From Brasenia schreberi (taxonomy: Eukaryota > Streptophyta > Magnoliopsida > Nymphaeales > Cabombaceae): a stretch of DNA of 64,000 bases. The stretch spans positions 32,100,001-32,164,000 of the forward strand of contig JAYKKT010000090.1 of NCBI GenBank assembly GCA_036023115.1, in the 5' to 3' direction. A program made the translations under genes and the position numbers. Positions 31,354 to 43,100 of this stretch are shown here, piece by piece (the stretch's first letter is position 1; each line of letters opens with the position of its first letter). The notes below the pieces were generated by a model that did no database searches, was not told the DNA's origin, and worked only from the letters and a program-made list of their open reading frames with translations.

Positions 31354-34300
31354 TCACGTCCTAGGAGAGGCCATTGCAGGAGCTTTGCTTGGATGGCCCT
31401 TGATATTTCCGCTGACCTGCCCCGCCGAAGTCTTTGCATTCGCAGTGTCTGGCACAACTGGAGTACTCACTATTGATTTCTTGATCTGAGCCAACAAACA
31501 TGCCCGGCAACAATGAGGTAACCCAACGACTCAAATACAAGATACTTCAGGGCATAAGGAAACGAGAAAGTTGATGTGCAAACGTAATTTCAAATATGAA
31601 TGTTAAAAATCTTAGTTGAGCAACTAACAAGAAGCCCTATAACACTACGTTCAAACTGAAGGTTCAGACTGATTAGCGTACAAAACTCATATAAGACTCT
31701 AGCATTGGGTTGCTGTATGCTCTAAGATTTTAATAGAGGAGAATAAACTTACTGCTGTTATTCGCTGCTTGTGGACGTCGCTCACAGGCTGCAGATCACC
31801 ACACAGAAGCAATAAGATTCAGAGCTTTTCATGTTGAGACAAAGAAATGAGGCATAATGAGTGAACCCCACTCTCCCTCAGAGTATAGGTAACTTACTGG
31901 TTTCTTGAAGCTCTTGACCTCATCCACACCATATCCTGGCAGCGTCATGTTCCAGTTTCTTTCTGAAAGATCCCAAATAAGAGTTTTCTGAAATTATCGA
32001 ACTTGTAATGACAGAGCTACTTAATCTTATGATTGGCCAAGTATCAAATTTACGGCCTAGAACAAACCCAAGTACAGAAGTATGTCTTTTGATTCCAGTG
32101 TAGCTGATTTTCTGTGCTTCGCCAATGAGCAGGCACCCATTGTTGTCTTTTCAGAACAACAAAAAAACAAACAAATGTTACACAAAGGAAGGTTTCAAGG
32201 CACATGGAAATCCAGTAAATACAGTTCGACAGCAATACAGGAAAGGCATCTATATAGAAAGATAGGAGTTGATCAAAGAAACAAACAAGTATTTTGACTA
32301 CATTCCCCACGATTAACCACCATTTATGGCATGATGAAGATTTCATCCAAACCATCATCCGAAGAAAGACAAGACAAGTAAATAGAAAGATTTACTTGCT
32401 GTGCAATTGACAACGTCATAACCTTTTCTTTAAATAACCCAAATCTGAAATAGAGGTCAGACAACACTAGAGTGAATACATAAGAACAAATACTAGCAAT
32501 GACAACGAATTAAATGCTTAAATACCACACAAAATGTTCATCTTGAATTAGCATTTGACTGCAGGGAACAAGGCGGACAAATATTCCACCAGGTCCCCTA
32601 AGGGAACTGGACCCAAAAATTCCAGTTCGCACAATTCTGCATTGCAAACAGACCTTAAAGGGACTGGAACGAATTCAGTAGTAGAAAACTGGATGTAATA
32701 TTACATGTCAAAAACAAAACACAAAGTTAACACTTTGGCACCTCACAGTTCGAAGTTACTACTACCAAAATGTAGTCAAAAGCTTTTCGTAGAGGGCCAG
32801 CAACAGTTAGATTGCTACATCATCAGCAATTTTGAAGGTAAAAAGCTACTTCAGTGCATTAAGACTGAAATAGATCATAGATCTCTCCCAGCTTCACTAA
32901 TAGCGATAAGAAATTCACAACTTTATGCAAGCCAAACATATTTGTGTAGTTTTTGCTCCAAAGGCATGAGCAGCAAGCAAACATAAAGAGGGAGGTTGGA
33001 GGAAGACATACTCATAAGAAGATTATCAGGTTACTTACAGATTCAACAAAGTCATCAACAATCTCCACCAGAAAGTCTTCAACTTCTGAACCCAACCTCT
33101 CCTGCGGATCAATCTGACAATAATAATTGTTGAAAAATGAGAATCGCTAATCAAGCTATCCTAATGGTTTGTAGGCATCTCGAAAACATATCATATTTAC
33201 TTTGAAAATCAACCCTCCCAATTGTTTCCACAAACAACTGAAGTTTCTGATTGCAGACCAATTTCAGGAATCCCACTAGATAATCCCTATCATAATTTTG
33301 AAAAAGTAAACTTGAAAACTAAAAACATCATTAAATTTCTAAAAAGAACAAAAAGAGAACTCAGGAAATAAGAATACAAATTCAGACTATGATGACATAA
33401 ACAACTTAGTCAGAGCAAATTTTGAAATCATGAACCGGCACGTGTCAATGTAACTTTTTCACATGCCAAATCTTGAAATTGAAATGTTCTCAAGATACAC
33501 AATTTCATCTTTCTTTATATGTCAAGGATGGAAATTAGGTTGGTTTTGGCAGCAACAAGCCTACAACAATCAACATATGGATCTTGAGAGTAGAAAAGAA
33601 AGCATGACAGGAGAAGCTGATAATGGAGCGCAAAGTAGAATGAGCTCTACCAAAGCAAATCGCGAATATCAAAATCAGCACAGATCGCTTCTGGAGAGAA
33701 GACTAACTAGCAGAACACACTGAGAAACCATCACTAAAACGAAAGTTCAGAAAAATTTTGACAGATTTACAGTAACAGTAAATACACAAGAAAACAGATG
33801 ATATAAGTTTCACTCAAAAATAAACCAAGGCTACCCACAACAGATGGGATAAAAATTTACATAGAAATGATCATTGATGCCTTACTTTCATGTTGCTAGA
33901 ACCAAAAGTTACATTATTCTATCAAGATATAATAATCCAAGATGCTGATTGTTTTCCTTAATAAAGGTAGCTGACTGTTTAATTACTTATGCTACTGATT
34001 GCTCAGTGTCTCATACTCCATCCAAAATTGCCAATAAACATGACCAGTTGTTGGGCTAATATCAACTATAATTAAAGTTACATTTCATCAAAACAATATG
34101 CAGGTTCATTATTAATATCTCGTGAACTGTATCATCCTACCCCGATGTCAAGAGACTTGTCGGCATCAAGTTGAAACCTTTCTCAGCATAAGGAAATAAA
34201 TCAGATACAATTAACATTGAGGAGACACTATAACCTTCTGATAGCTCAACCTTGTATGCATTTTCACTAATCTTTTGAACTTGAAAATGGTTGCCTGCCT

Positions 34301-37300
34301 TAGCCCAAACTTTCAGAACCTCTTGGTTGGGAACCTTTCCTTGACAAACTTGTAAGACTTATCATTTTCAGGAGGGAGTTTTCTCCTTCTTTCTACATCT
34401 CTGCTCTCCCAACTAAAGAAATGTGTCAAAGTTCTCTACTTCTACTGTTGTCAACCTTTACTTCTTCTACACCTTATAAAAGTAATCACATGAATTCACT
34501 CCTGCGGCAAAATCAAAGCCCTCTGATTGTACAACAATTACAAATGGATCATCGTGAACATAAATCAGATGTATTTTTTATGTGAACCACACCATATCCA
34601 GAATGGTGATTGAATCATTAATGCTTGAAGGACTCCATTACTTATGTATGAAAAACAATTTAATAAGAGATAGTGCTATAGTCTATATCTATAGATAGGC
34701 AGCTTAAAAAATTCTCACTTAAGGTCAGCATTATCATCATGATAATCAAGCACAGCATTTCTTTAGCAACAGATGCAATTTTGGACTTGGGTATACAGCT
34801 ACCTCAACCATAATATTGAGGACACAAACAAGAAAACAACCCACCTGACTGACTAGTTCATGGATGCTTCTCTTGGAAAGAACTTGATTACTTGTTTCAA
34901 CAGCTTCTGGAGCCACTGCTGGTGCAAGAGATCCATGATGTGCAGACTGAGTTGGGGATGGAGAGACAAACTTCTGAGTTGATCCTTGAGATCGTGATCC
35001 TTGTGGTTGCTGCACAGGAGGATGCTGTATCCTGGGTGGGTGATAGTATTCTGGTGCATGTTGCATTTGTGATATGTTTTGCTGAGATTGCTGTTGCTGC
35101 TGCTGCTGCTGTGGGTGTTGTGAAGAGGGACTTTGTTGTTGCTGGGGTGTCATGGGTGTAGGATTTGGTTGCTGAGAACTCGTTGACCTTTGTGGCATAA
35201 TAGGTGGTCGAAATTGTGGTCTGTAAGAAGGAGAAGACAAGACTGATGCCGCTACTGGCTTTCCTTGAGATGACATCCAAGGCTGCGTTTGAGATTGCAG
35301 ACTTTGTGTTACAGGGGGCAATTGAGAATTGCCAAACGATGAAACCCTTGAGGGGGCAGGGCCTTGCTGTTTCTGAAAAAAAAAATCAGATGGAGATGGA
35401 GCCACAGAAAAAATATACTTCAACCATAAAAATAGTCAATCTTTGAACTACAAAATCAATGCAGCTCATGAGCAATGCTTGGAAAATAACAAACATTGAT
35501 CGATGTAGAACTCCCACTAGTTAAACAGCAAAGTTAATGACCTTGGGCTGTTGGCTTAACCATAACTTAACACCTGGATTACAAGTAAACACAAGGAGAA
35601 CGTGGAGATGTTTTTACTCAAACTTGGTAGTCATAGTTGCCAAACAATAAAAGCATAAAGTAGGCATCATTAGAAAGAAGTATAACATGGTACCACAGTA
35701 TCAACATCTAGTTGCCAAGTGGGATACATATGGGAAAATCAATCTAGGAAACAATTGGGTGGTATTGAAGTAGACTATTTCTTTTTTTTCGTTTTTATAC
35801 CATATCAATGCATAATTCACAGAGTTTTCAGTTTTCATGAACAAAAAGGTGGCACCGGCATCCTTGCTGAAGTAAAGGTCACAGTTATCAGACACCAAAT
35901 TAGGAAGGGTCAAAACTCAGCAATATATAATGCACGTAATTTGGATTGAGAAACTGTTCACCTATTAGGAAAAACAAATAAATGTTCTTTTCTTTTAAGA
36001 AAAGATATACATATTTTGTTGAAGAAGTGAAAAGAACTAACCTGATGCACCATGGATTGGCTACTAGGACTAGGAGACTGTGGCCTCAATGGAGCCTGAC
36101 CAGGTCTTGGTGTAAGATGCCCGGCAATACCACCTGGACGAACTTGTGAACCAGAAAGCGCACCTATCATCCCAATCGGTTGAATCCCTTGCATGTTTGG
36201 TCTAGCCTGCATAAGAAACTGAAAGGATGAAAGCCCAACCTAATTTAAAATATTCCTTGATACTTTCTTATTATGGAAAACGACTGCCTCAATTCAAAGA
36301 CTGGACTAGTTTAATAGGATACGACGATTAACATCCGAAGGAAAAAGATAGAAGGTTCGGTCCAAGAAAATCAGTGGGACACAAATAACCAAAAGAGTTC
36401 AGCCTTCATTGTAGCAATAATCTCTGAGAGATTACCAGAGCCAGTAGCTCACATTTCAAAACACTAGAATCAATTAGATCGATTGTTATCAGCCAACATG
36501 CAAAGTACAACAACCCTCAACATACTAAGATGTTCAACGAAGATCATCTTCACGATTACTAAACATGCGCAAGAAAGAACAAAATGATAGATATTGAGTT
36601 TCCTGCCATATAAATAACAAATGAACCTAATCTCTAGGGGTAAAAGGAAATCATTCGACATATGGAGATACAAAAGCACTTGGATAAACGAGATGTCGAC
36701 TATATTTTCATAACAAGTGATTGCATGAAAATGGAGAGCCGGGATATTGCATTGCTTGACTCGCTTTTTTGGACAAATTGCTACAATATCCTAAGATGGT
36801 ATATCTCACAGAGACACTAACTCATTTTCGTTCATACACGCACCAACGAATAGAAAGAATACATTCAGAAGCTCATGCAAAGGATGTAGAAGATCATGTC
36901 AAAATAGTAAAACAGGAAAGGGAGAAAAGGAAACCTTTGTATATATAGTGTCTAGACACAAAAGAAAACGCCATAAAGCAACACCAAAGAATTCTACAAA
37001 ACCTGTGTAGTCAGGCTCGCTGTCTGATCAGGAATTCTACCTAATCCTCCTAGTTGAGAACCAAAGGACGGGGAAGGAAATGAAGACGACGGTATCAAAG
37101 AGGCGGGCTGTTGAGGTCTAGGATGGTAAGCAGGGACGCCAATGGCGACACCTCCCCTCTGAAGAGGGGAAGGAAAAGATGAAGATCCGGAGACCGACGA
37201 TGACGATGACGATGACGATGAAGAAGAAGATGACGTCGATGATGATGACGACGAGGAAAACGAGGACGATGATGCTGATGAAGAAGGTGAAAAGGGCAAA

Positions 37301-37641
37301 GAGGGCGAGGAATTGGAAGGAAGGTGCTGCGCGAAATGGGGATACGGCGTTTGAGGGCGGTTTCTATTGATGGGAAAGGCGGGCCTCAGCGGAACGATAC
37401 TCATGGTTGTAGGTGGAGAGACATTGTTGACACTGGGAACGGCCGCGATGGTGCTGGCGGTAGGAACAGTGGCGGGGGTGATGGAAGCGGTGGCGGTGGT
37501 AGAATTCGACAAGAGAGATGATGAGATAGGAGCGTCCAATGTATCAGGCGTGGGTATAGAAGAAAAAGAAGAAGAGATAGGAGGTGGGTCGGTGGCAGAT
37601 GAAGGAGGAGGAGGGGCAGAAGGCGCTTGCTCTGCTTCCAT
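31354..37641 (-). CDS. TAF12: Transcription initiation factor TFIID subunit 12 (TAF12)
   Basis: Histone-fold subunit of TFIID and SAGA, pairing with TAF4 or ADA1 in the nucleus. 572 residues in eight exons on the complement: 37003-37641, 36042-36206, 34845-35372, 33039-33113, 32068-32146, 31898-31962, 31753-31788, 31354-31485. Start MEAEQAPSAPPPP at 37641. The long N-terminus is Pro/Ser/Gln-rich with a poly-Ser run (about residues 150-183) and poly-Gln (exon 3). The histone fold spans about 437-510: IHELVSQIDPQERLGSEVED, then ACSLAKHRKSATLESKDILL, ERNWNMTLPG. The C-terminus has VHKQRITAIKKS. The layout matches plant TAF12/EER4-type proteins. Exon 32068-32146 is short and was found only by matching the conserved AKHRKS motif; phases agree throughout. 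A GA-rich tract precedes the ATG. Confidence 0.92.
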
Positions 37642-37652
37642 CCCTTCTGTGT

Positions 37653-37656
<4 letters not shown>

Positions 37657-37693
<37 letters not shown>
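37657..37693. repeat. (GA)n microsatellite in TAF12 5' UTR
   Basis: A GA/CT tract of about 37 bases lies directly upstream of the TAF12 start codon, on the transcribed strand as (CT)n. CT-rich 5' leaders are common in plant housekeeping genes. Confidence 0.85.
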
Positions 37694-37695
<2 letters not shown>

Positions 37696-39232
37696 TGATG
37701 TATTGCGGGACGTCAACGTTTCGGATCTCCTAATCAGCCTACTCAAGGTCCAGTTAAGTCCAGGTTCGGGTATCCTTTGTACAACTAAATCTTAGAATCA
37801 ACGCTCTGATAAAAATATAAACGATATCCCTTAACATTCCTACTGAAAAGCACACCTCAAATTACTAAGCATACACCCATTTTCTATTTTACCCCTTTTC
37901 ACTTAGGGTCACGGTACTCTCTCTAATCTTATTGCCGTTCTCCCTTGCCTTCTTCTCTCACCTCATCGGTGGGGCACCCTCTTCCTCTGATCGGTATCTC
38001 TTTTCCTCCTTTACAGTTTCTTCTTCATCTCTGATCGATATTTTCTGACGTTACGTCTCTTTGTCGTTTTCTTTACTTTTTTTTGGAAAAAAAACACGAA
38101 ACACATCTCTCTTCCAACATAGACGAGTGTTCCATGCATCTTTTCTGATATGGAGACGCTCATCATCCCACTTTCACCTCACTCACTATCATCATAGACT
38201 CTTCCTCTCTTTCCCCCTCTTTTTACGATGAAATAAGAACCATACGCGTCTTTAAACGAGAGATGCATCTTAACATATGTCTTTCTCAATAGAAATGTGC
38301 ACCACATGCCATGCCTCTCTCAGAAGGGAGACACATGTTTTACCTACAGGAGAGACCCCCCTATGGAAGAGACGCATGCGAGATATGTATCCCGATAAAT
38401 GTCTCTCCCGTCTCTTTTCAAGGTTTACACAAGAGAGTGCATAGGCAAGAAAAAGAGAGAGTTGATGGAAAGACGGGAGGAGACAGAAATTTACTGCTTG
38501 TAAATGAGGGTAAAATGGAAACAGACGTATGCACTTAGTAATTTGGATATGTTAATATAATATATTTTTGTTATATATTAAAACTTAATGTGACACTTAA
38601 AAGGAATATATACTTTTTATTGTTTAGACTAGAGATTTCTATAAATGTGTGTCTATATATATATATAAAGCTAGATAAAAGGACAACAAAACTTATATAA
38701 ATTGCAATTAGTGAGTTGAAGACTTGAAGTTATTCATAAATTATGTTTTTACTTTTTTGCTTGTTATTCAAATAAATGGTCTAGAAATCTCGAATCAATC
38801 AAAATTTTCTCGGTTTTTAATAGATGTGATTGAAAATAAAATTTCATGCATTGATATACCAGAAGAAAAGGAAACATATCGACACTCATGGCATCGTTAA
38901 ATCACAAACCATAATATATGCAATTAATTAGGTTTTGTCTATTAGTTTCTTATTTATTTTTGTAGACAATTACAAAAGGAAAGGAAAAGGCATTGAGAAT
39001 ATTGATATTTGAATGAGTGCGGTTAAGCTAATTTCTACAGTTTAAAGGAGCTATAATTAACCAGAAGTAAGACTTCAAGCTTTTGAAGGAGATGAATTTG
39101 TTGGGAGAGAAGTAGAAGATGATGTCACTGTTGTTGATGATTGTGATAATTATAATTTTGATCCAGGATGGATGGAGTTAGAAATTTTGAGAGTTTGAGA
39201 TTTATTTTATGTTATGCATATGACAAAACAAG

Positions 39233-39331
39233 AGGTGTTCAAGAAATCATCGGACCGAACCAAACCGTTCAGTTTTAAATGTTGGGCGGTTTGGTATAGT
39301 TCGGGTGATAACGAAACCGAACTGTTGCTTG

Positions 39332-39362
<31 letters not shown>

Positions 39363-39607
39363 GAGTTTTATAACCTTATATACATATAAAATTGAGGCCA
39401 TAGATCCAAGTAATACGATGACATAATACTCAGTATTTAACCAAATCCTAAAATAAATAGAATCTTGGTTTAAAATCGAACCAAACCGAAACCATCGGTT
39501 CGGTTTTGATCATGTTATATGTTAGTTCAGTTCTCTAGAAACGAGGAACCCAGCTGTTTCGTTTGAGGTTGAGGCTAGAACGGAACCAAACTAAACCATG
39601 AACACCC
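39233..39607. mobile_element. TIR element (hAT-like, non-autonomous)
   Basis: The left end GGTGTTCAAGAA and right end CATGAACACCCCT are inverted. The inside is rich in CCGAACCAAACCG / CGGTTCGGTTTTG phrases and an (AT)n. It is typical of small hAT-derived elements. No target duplication was confirmed. Confidence 0.5.
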
Positions 39608-39761
39608 CTAGGAAAAACTATGCTAATCGTGATATTTGGATATTGCTTCATTAGTTTTTTGCCTTGACTCTCACTATCACTTTATTATTTCATAGTGGCA
39701 ATATTTTCTAGCTAACAATCATAATCTTCCTTATGTTTGATTCTTGGATGATGTTATCCTT

Positions 39762-39858
39762 TTTTTTCCCTGGGATTCAACGGAGAAGCTGCTTTCGGAC
39801 TCGGGATGTTCATCTTGGGAGTCGAATCCCAGCCAGTTGAGCTAACGCTCTGGGTGTT
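39762..39858 (-). mobile_element. tRNA-derived SINE, minus orientation
   Basis: Minus strand: A box TTAGCTCAACTGGCTGG, B box GGGATTCGACTCCC, ending in an A-rich tail (T-run at 39762-39768). The tRNA-like head is very clear. The 3' part differs from the CTTCGGCCTCC copies. Confidence 0.65.
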
Positions 39859-40113
39859 TTTCTTATCCTATTGCTAAAAGTAGTTTATTTTCTCCTGATT
39901 TGTGTGACTTAACATTTTAATTTAGTTGTTCATTAAACAAAGAAAAATGAAAATATTATACCGTGTTGAGGATATGTTACGTATAATATGTGTATAGATA
40001 CATGTTATACGTAACATATTCAGGGTAAAAGATTTACAACATTACTGGGAACCATTTAACTTTCTTATCATGCTTACACACACAAGTTTTGTTAAATTCC
40101 TGGTCAAAGAATC

Positions 40114-43100
40114 TTATACAGAAACCGCATTTACAGCAATTGGGCTGCGTACAGTATGTTTTCCATCACTCCATGTTAAATAGCTAAAAACATAATTCCC
40201 ATTACTGGGAGTTTGCACTGTAAATTGCAGTGTATAGGAAAGTTTTTGACCACTTCTAGTGAACTTAATCTTGTCTGGTGTTACTGTTGCATTAACCCCT
40301 GTTAGTGGCTCAATTGTTGCCTCATAAACCGAACCACTTGTGCCATAGTTGGTGAGAGTCCGATAGACTGATGCTGTGCCTCTCAACTCTGCCACAGCAA
40401 TGGAAGGATAGTTCAGATTGTGGGCAGCAATTGTGCGGTTAGTGCAGTTGATTTGTTCACCAACGAGATATTGCAGTTGAAATTGTGTTGCATCTGTGCC
40501 ACAAAGAAGGTCTATGAGATTCTCTGAGTCAAATTCATACACCAGACCTGGTTCCAGTGCAGAAATTGGATTGAGATGTCCTGATCCATAGTCGAAAGGA
40601 GTTGCTGGATTGCCTTGTGGTTGCCTCAGTATAAGGCCTCCTGTATTGTCTCTAAGAGTCGCTGAATCAACCATGAAGAAACAAGTCACAGGTTCAGTAT
40701 TCATCAACTAATGATGGATGATTGGTTGCAAGTAACAGGAAAGTGACAGTTTATGAACCATTTCTCACTAAAAGATTATATTAACCAATTGATCTTTAGT
40801 AATAATCAGGTCAACATAAGATTCATCAAGGAGAACCTCCATTGGTTTCTCGATAGGGACCAGCATGAACAAATGAAGATTCTCTTTAGAACACCCGTAC
40901 TTTATGCAAAAATAAATAAAATTGGATCACCACGTTAGAAGACTCCAATTTCACAAGGAAAACCAAATAAAGGAATACGAATTACAACAAAATTGTTTCT
41001 CAAGGACTATCACAAGGTAGATTGCTAGTTTACATGCCTCATCATAAGCATAGGCTCCTCATATTTCCCACAATTTCAAAATATGGGGAACTTAAAGGGC
41101 AGACGAAGAGCAGTAAGTGTCATTAGATGGCTCTTCCGTTGTTTATAAAGGTGATGAACATTGGCTGATCAGACCATCAAAAACCTTGTTGGTTCAGAAA
41201 CTTTCCGAGTGACTCATGGCTTTAAACTGTGTTAGTTCAGAGACTTTGTGAATGAATCATGATCCGAAAGATGCGTGGTTCTAAAAGTGTCGAGAAGACA
41301 GCCAGAGGACTCTATACTGTATTGTCGTTTCTATATTAAGTCAGTTCCAATCATCAAACGGAAGTGGCCTTCATGTACCTGTTGTCATCATGGCAGACTT
41401 GATTGCTGCTGGTCCCCATGATGGGTGGAGAGATTTCACCATTGCTGCAGCACCAGAGACATGAGGGCATGACATAGAAGTGCCCGAGATTATGTTGAAG
41501 TCTACTGATGTTAACCCAGCTCCCGGTGGTGCTACTGGAGACCATGCTGCCAAGATGTTCAATCCTGGTGCTGTTATATCAGGCTGCAAGAACAACAGTT
41601 TTGTTTTAAAGGTTGGGGTTCTCTTGTGTGTGTGTGTGGGGGGGGGGGGGGGTGTTACCTTGATGATGTCCGGAATCATAGTGCTCGGTCCCATTGAAGA
41701 AAATGCAGCAATCTGTGGTGCTGGTTTGATACTTAGTATGGTTGCTGGAGATTGGATTCTTGCTATAGGCTTCCTGAGATGCATGAAGAAAACATAATTA
41801 TCAATCACAAACTGATCTCCTATCTACTTCAGACTTGAGGCAAACCTAAAGAGCCAAAATTCCTGTCAAGACTTTAGATTGACTTGATTGCTTCAGCATT
41901 CGCAGAAGCTATCATAGTTATACAAGATTTTTCTCCATAAATTCGAGTCTCTACGGTATTTGCTTACTTCCAAGGAATTTTGGGCCGCTATCTATGAAAA
42001 ATTGCGTTTTGGGATTCAATATCTTGGTGATTAAAGCGTTTTGGTGGCTTGCAATCACAACCCAAGTGACAAAGAGGCGTGCAAATCAGTTAAGGCATAT
42101 GGAAAACGTACTTTTGAGTGGCCATGTACTGCAGAACTTGTTGATATTGCTTCTGTCCAAGCACAGTTGTAGGTATAACATAAGGAATCCCCAAATCTTT
42201 AAAGATAGGGTCCAGGAGCACCATTCCCACACCCCCGCTTCTTTTCACGGAAATACTTTTCCTCATCCTGCCTCCACTTTGGCCTTTTGTATCAATGGTG
42301 CACAGAACAATCTTCCCAGCAACCAACTTAGGATCCAGGGAGTCCAACATGCAATAACTACACAAAAATGATGACATCAACGATGCAGTAAAATTGTGGT
42401 ACAGAATGAGACGTAATGTGAGGGTACCAGTTAACAGGGGAAATACAACCAGTCAATTAGATCCTAGACATCAATGTAGGATAAATTAAGAACAGAAATC
42501 TTATCTAAGTAATCCTGCGAAGTCATACCAATTTTTCTGCAATGAACATATTAGACTGACTCCCTAAGTAACTTTCAAAATATCTTGCTAACAATGATGA
42601 CTCCGATAATAAATCTCAAGGAAACAAGGTTCCCATAGTCTAAATTGTTCGAGAATTCAGCACAAACAACTTGAGACCGACTGTGCAATCACAGCTTGTC
42701 TACCTTATATCCCTCAATCAAAGGCTTTCTTGCATCACTATACCAAGGTTTTGCTCATGGAGAAATAGTCCTAGTACATGAGACCCGAAATCACACACTT
42801 TACAATACTATCCACATTCCACAAAACTCTTTCTTTGCATTTACAAACAGATTCAATGCATAACTACCTCAACACCCTTGGTGCTTTCTGGCAAGCTGCA
42901 TTACTTTCAAAGAGAAGAACCATGGTCAGGTTCTCATTTCCAGTGAGAAGAAATACCTTGCATTGGCAGTGGGAACACCAGGAGCTGCTGCATGAGATCC
43001 TTCAATCAGTTCATGAAACTCATCTAATCCTACAGGAGTTAGTGAATCACCCTGCAAGTTAAGGTATCGACCAATTACTATTCACATCTTACTGAAACAA

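Larger units (their letters stand above)
37694..40113. other. Intergenic, TAF12 upstream and SBT downstream
   Basis: No coding gene is recognised. 37694-38560 includes C/T-rich DNA and short ATGCATCTTTTC-type phrases, probably TAF12 promoter. 39233-39607 is a TIR element, 39762-39858 a SINE. 38560-39200 is AT-rich with nothing recognised. Confidence 0.5.

Noticed and set aside
32396..32422. Alternative TAF12 exon giving VMTLSIAQQ
   Set aside because: It keeps frame but removes the conserved AKHRKS helix; the exon at 32068-32146 supplies that block with correct phases.
33463..33723. 86-codon plus-strand frame
   Set aside because: It lies within a TAF12 intron, has no recognised content, and has low-complexity Gln/Asn/Arg composition.
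34892..35446. Plus-strand and alternative minus-strand frames within TAF12 exon 3
   Set aside because: They are shadows of the Gln/Pro/Ser-rich coding frame.
37179..37795. Plus-strand open frames rich in Met/Thr or Gly opposite TAF12 exon 1
   Set aside because: They are shadows of the Ser-rich coding exon on the minus strand.
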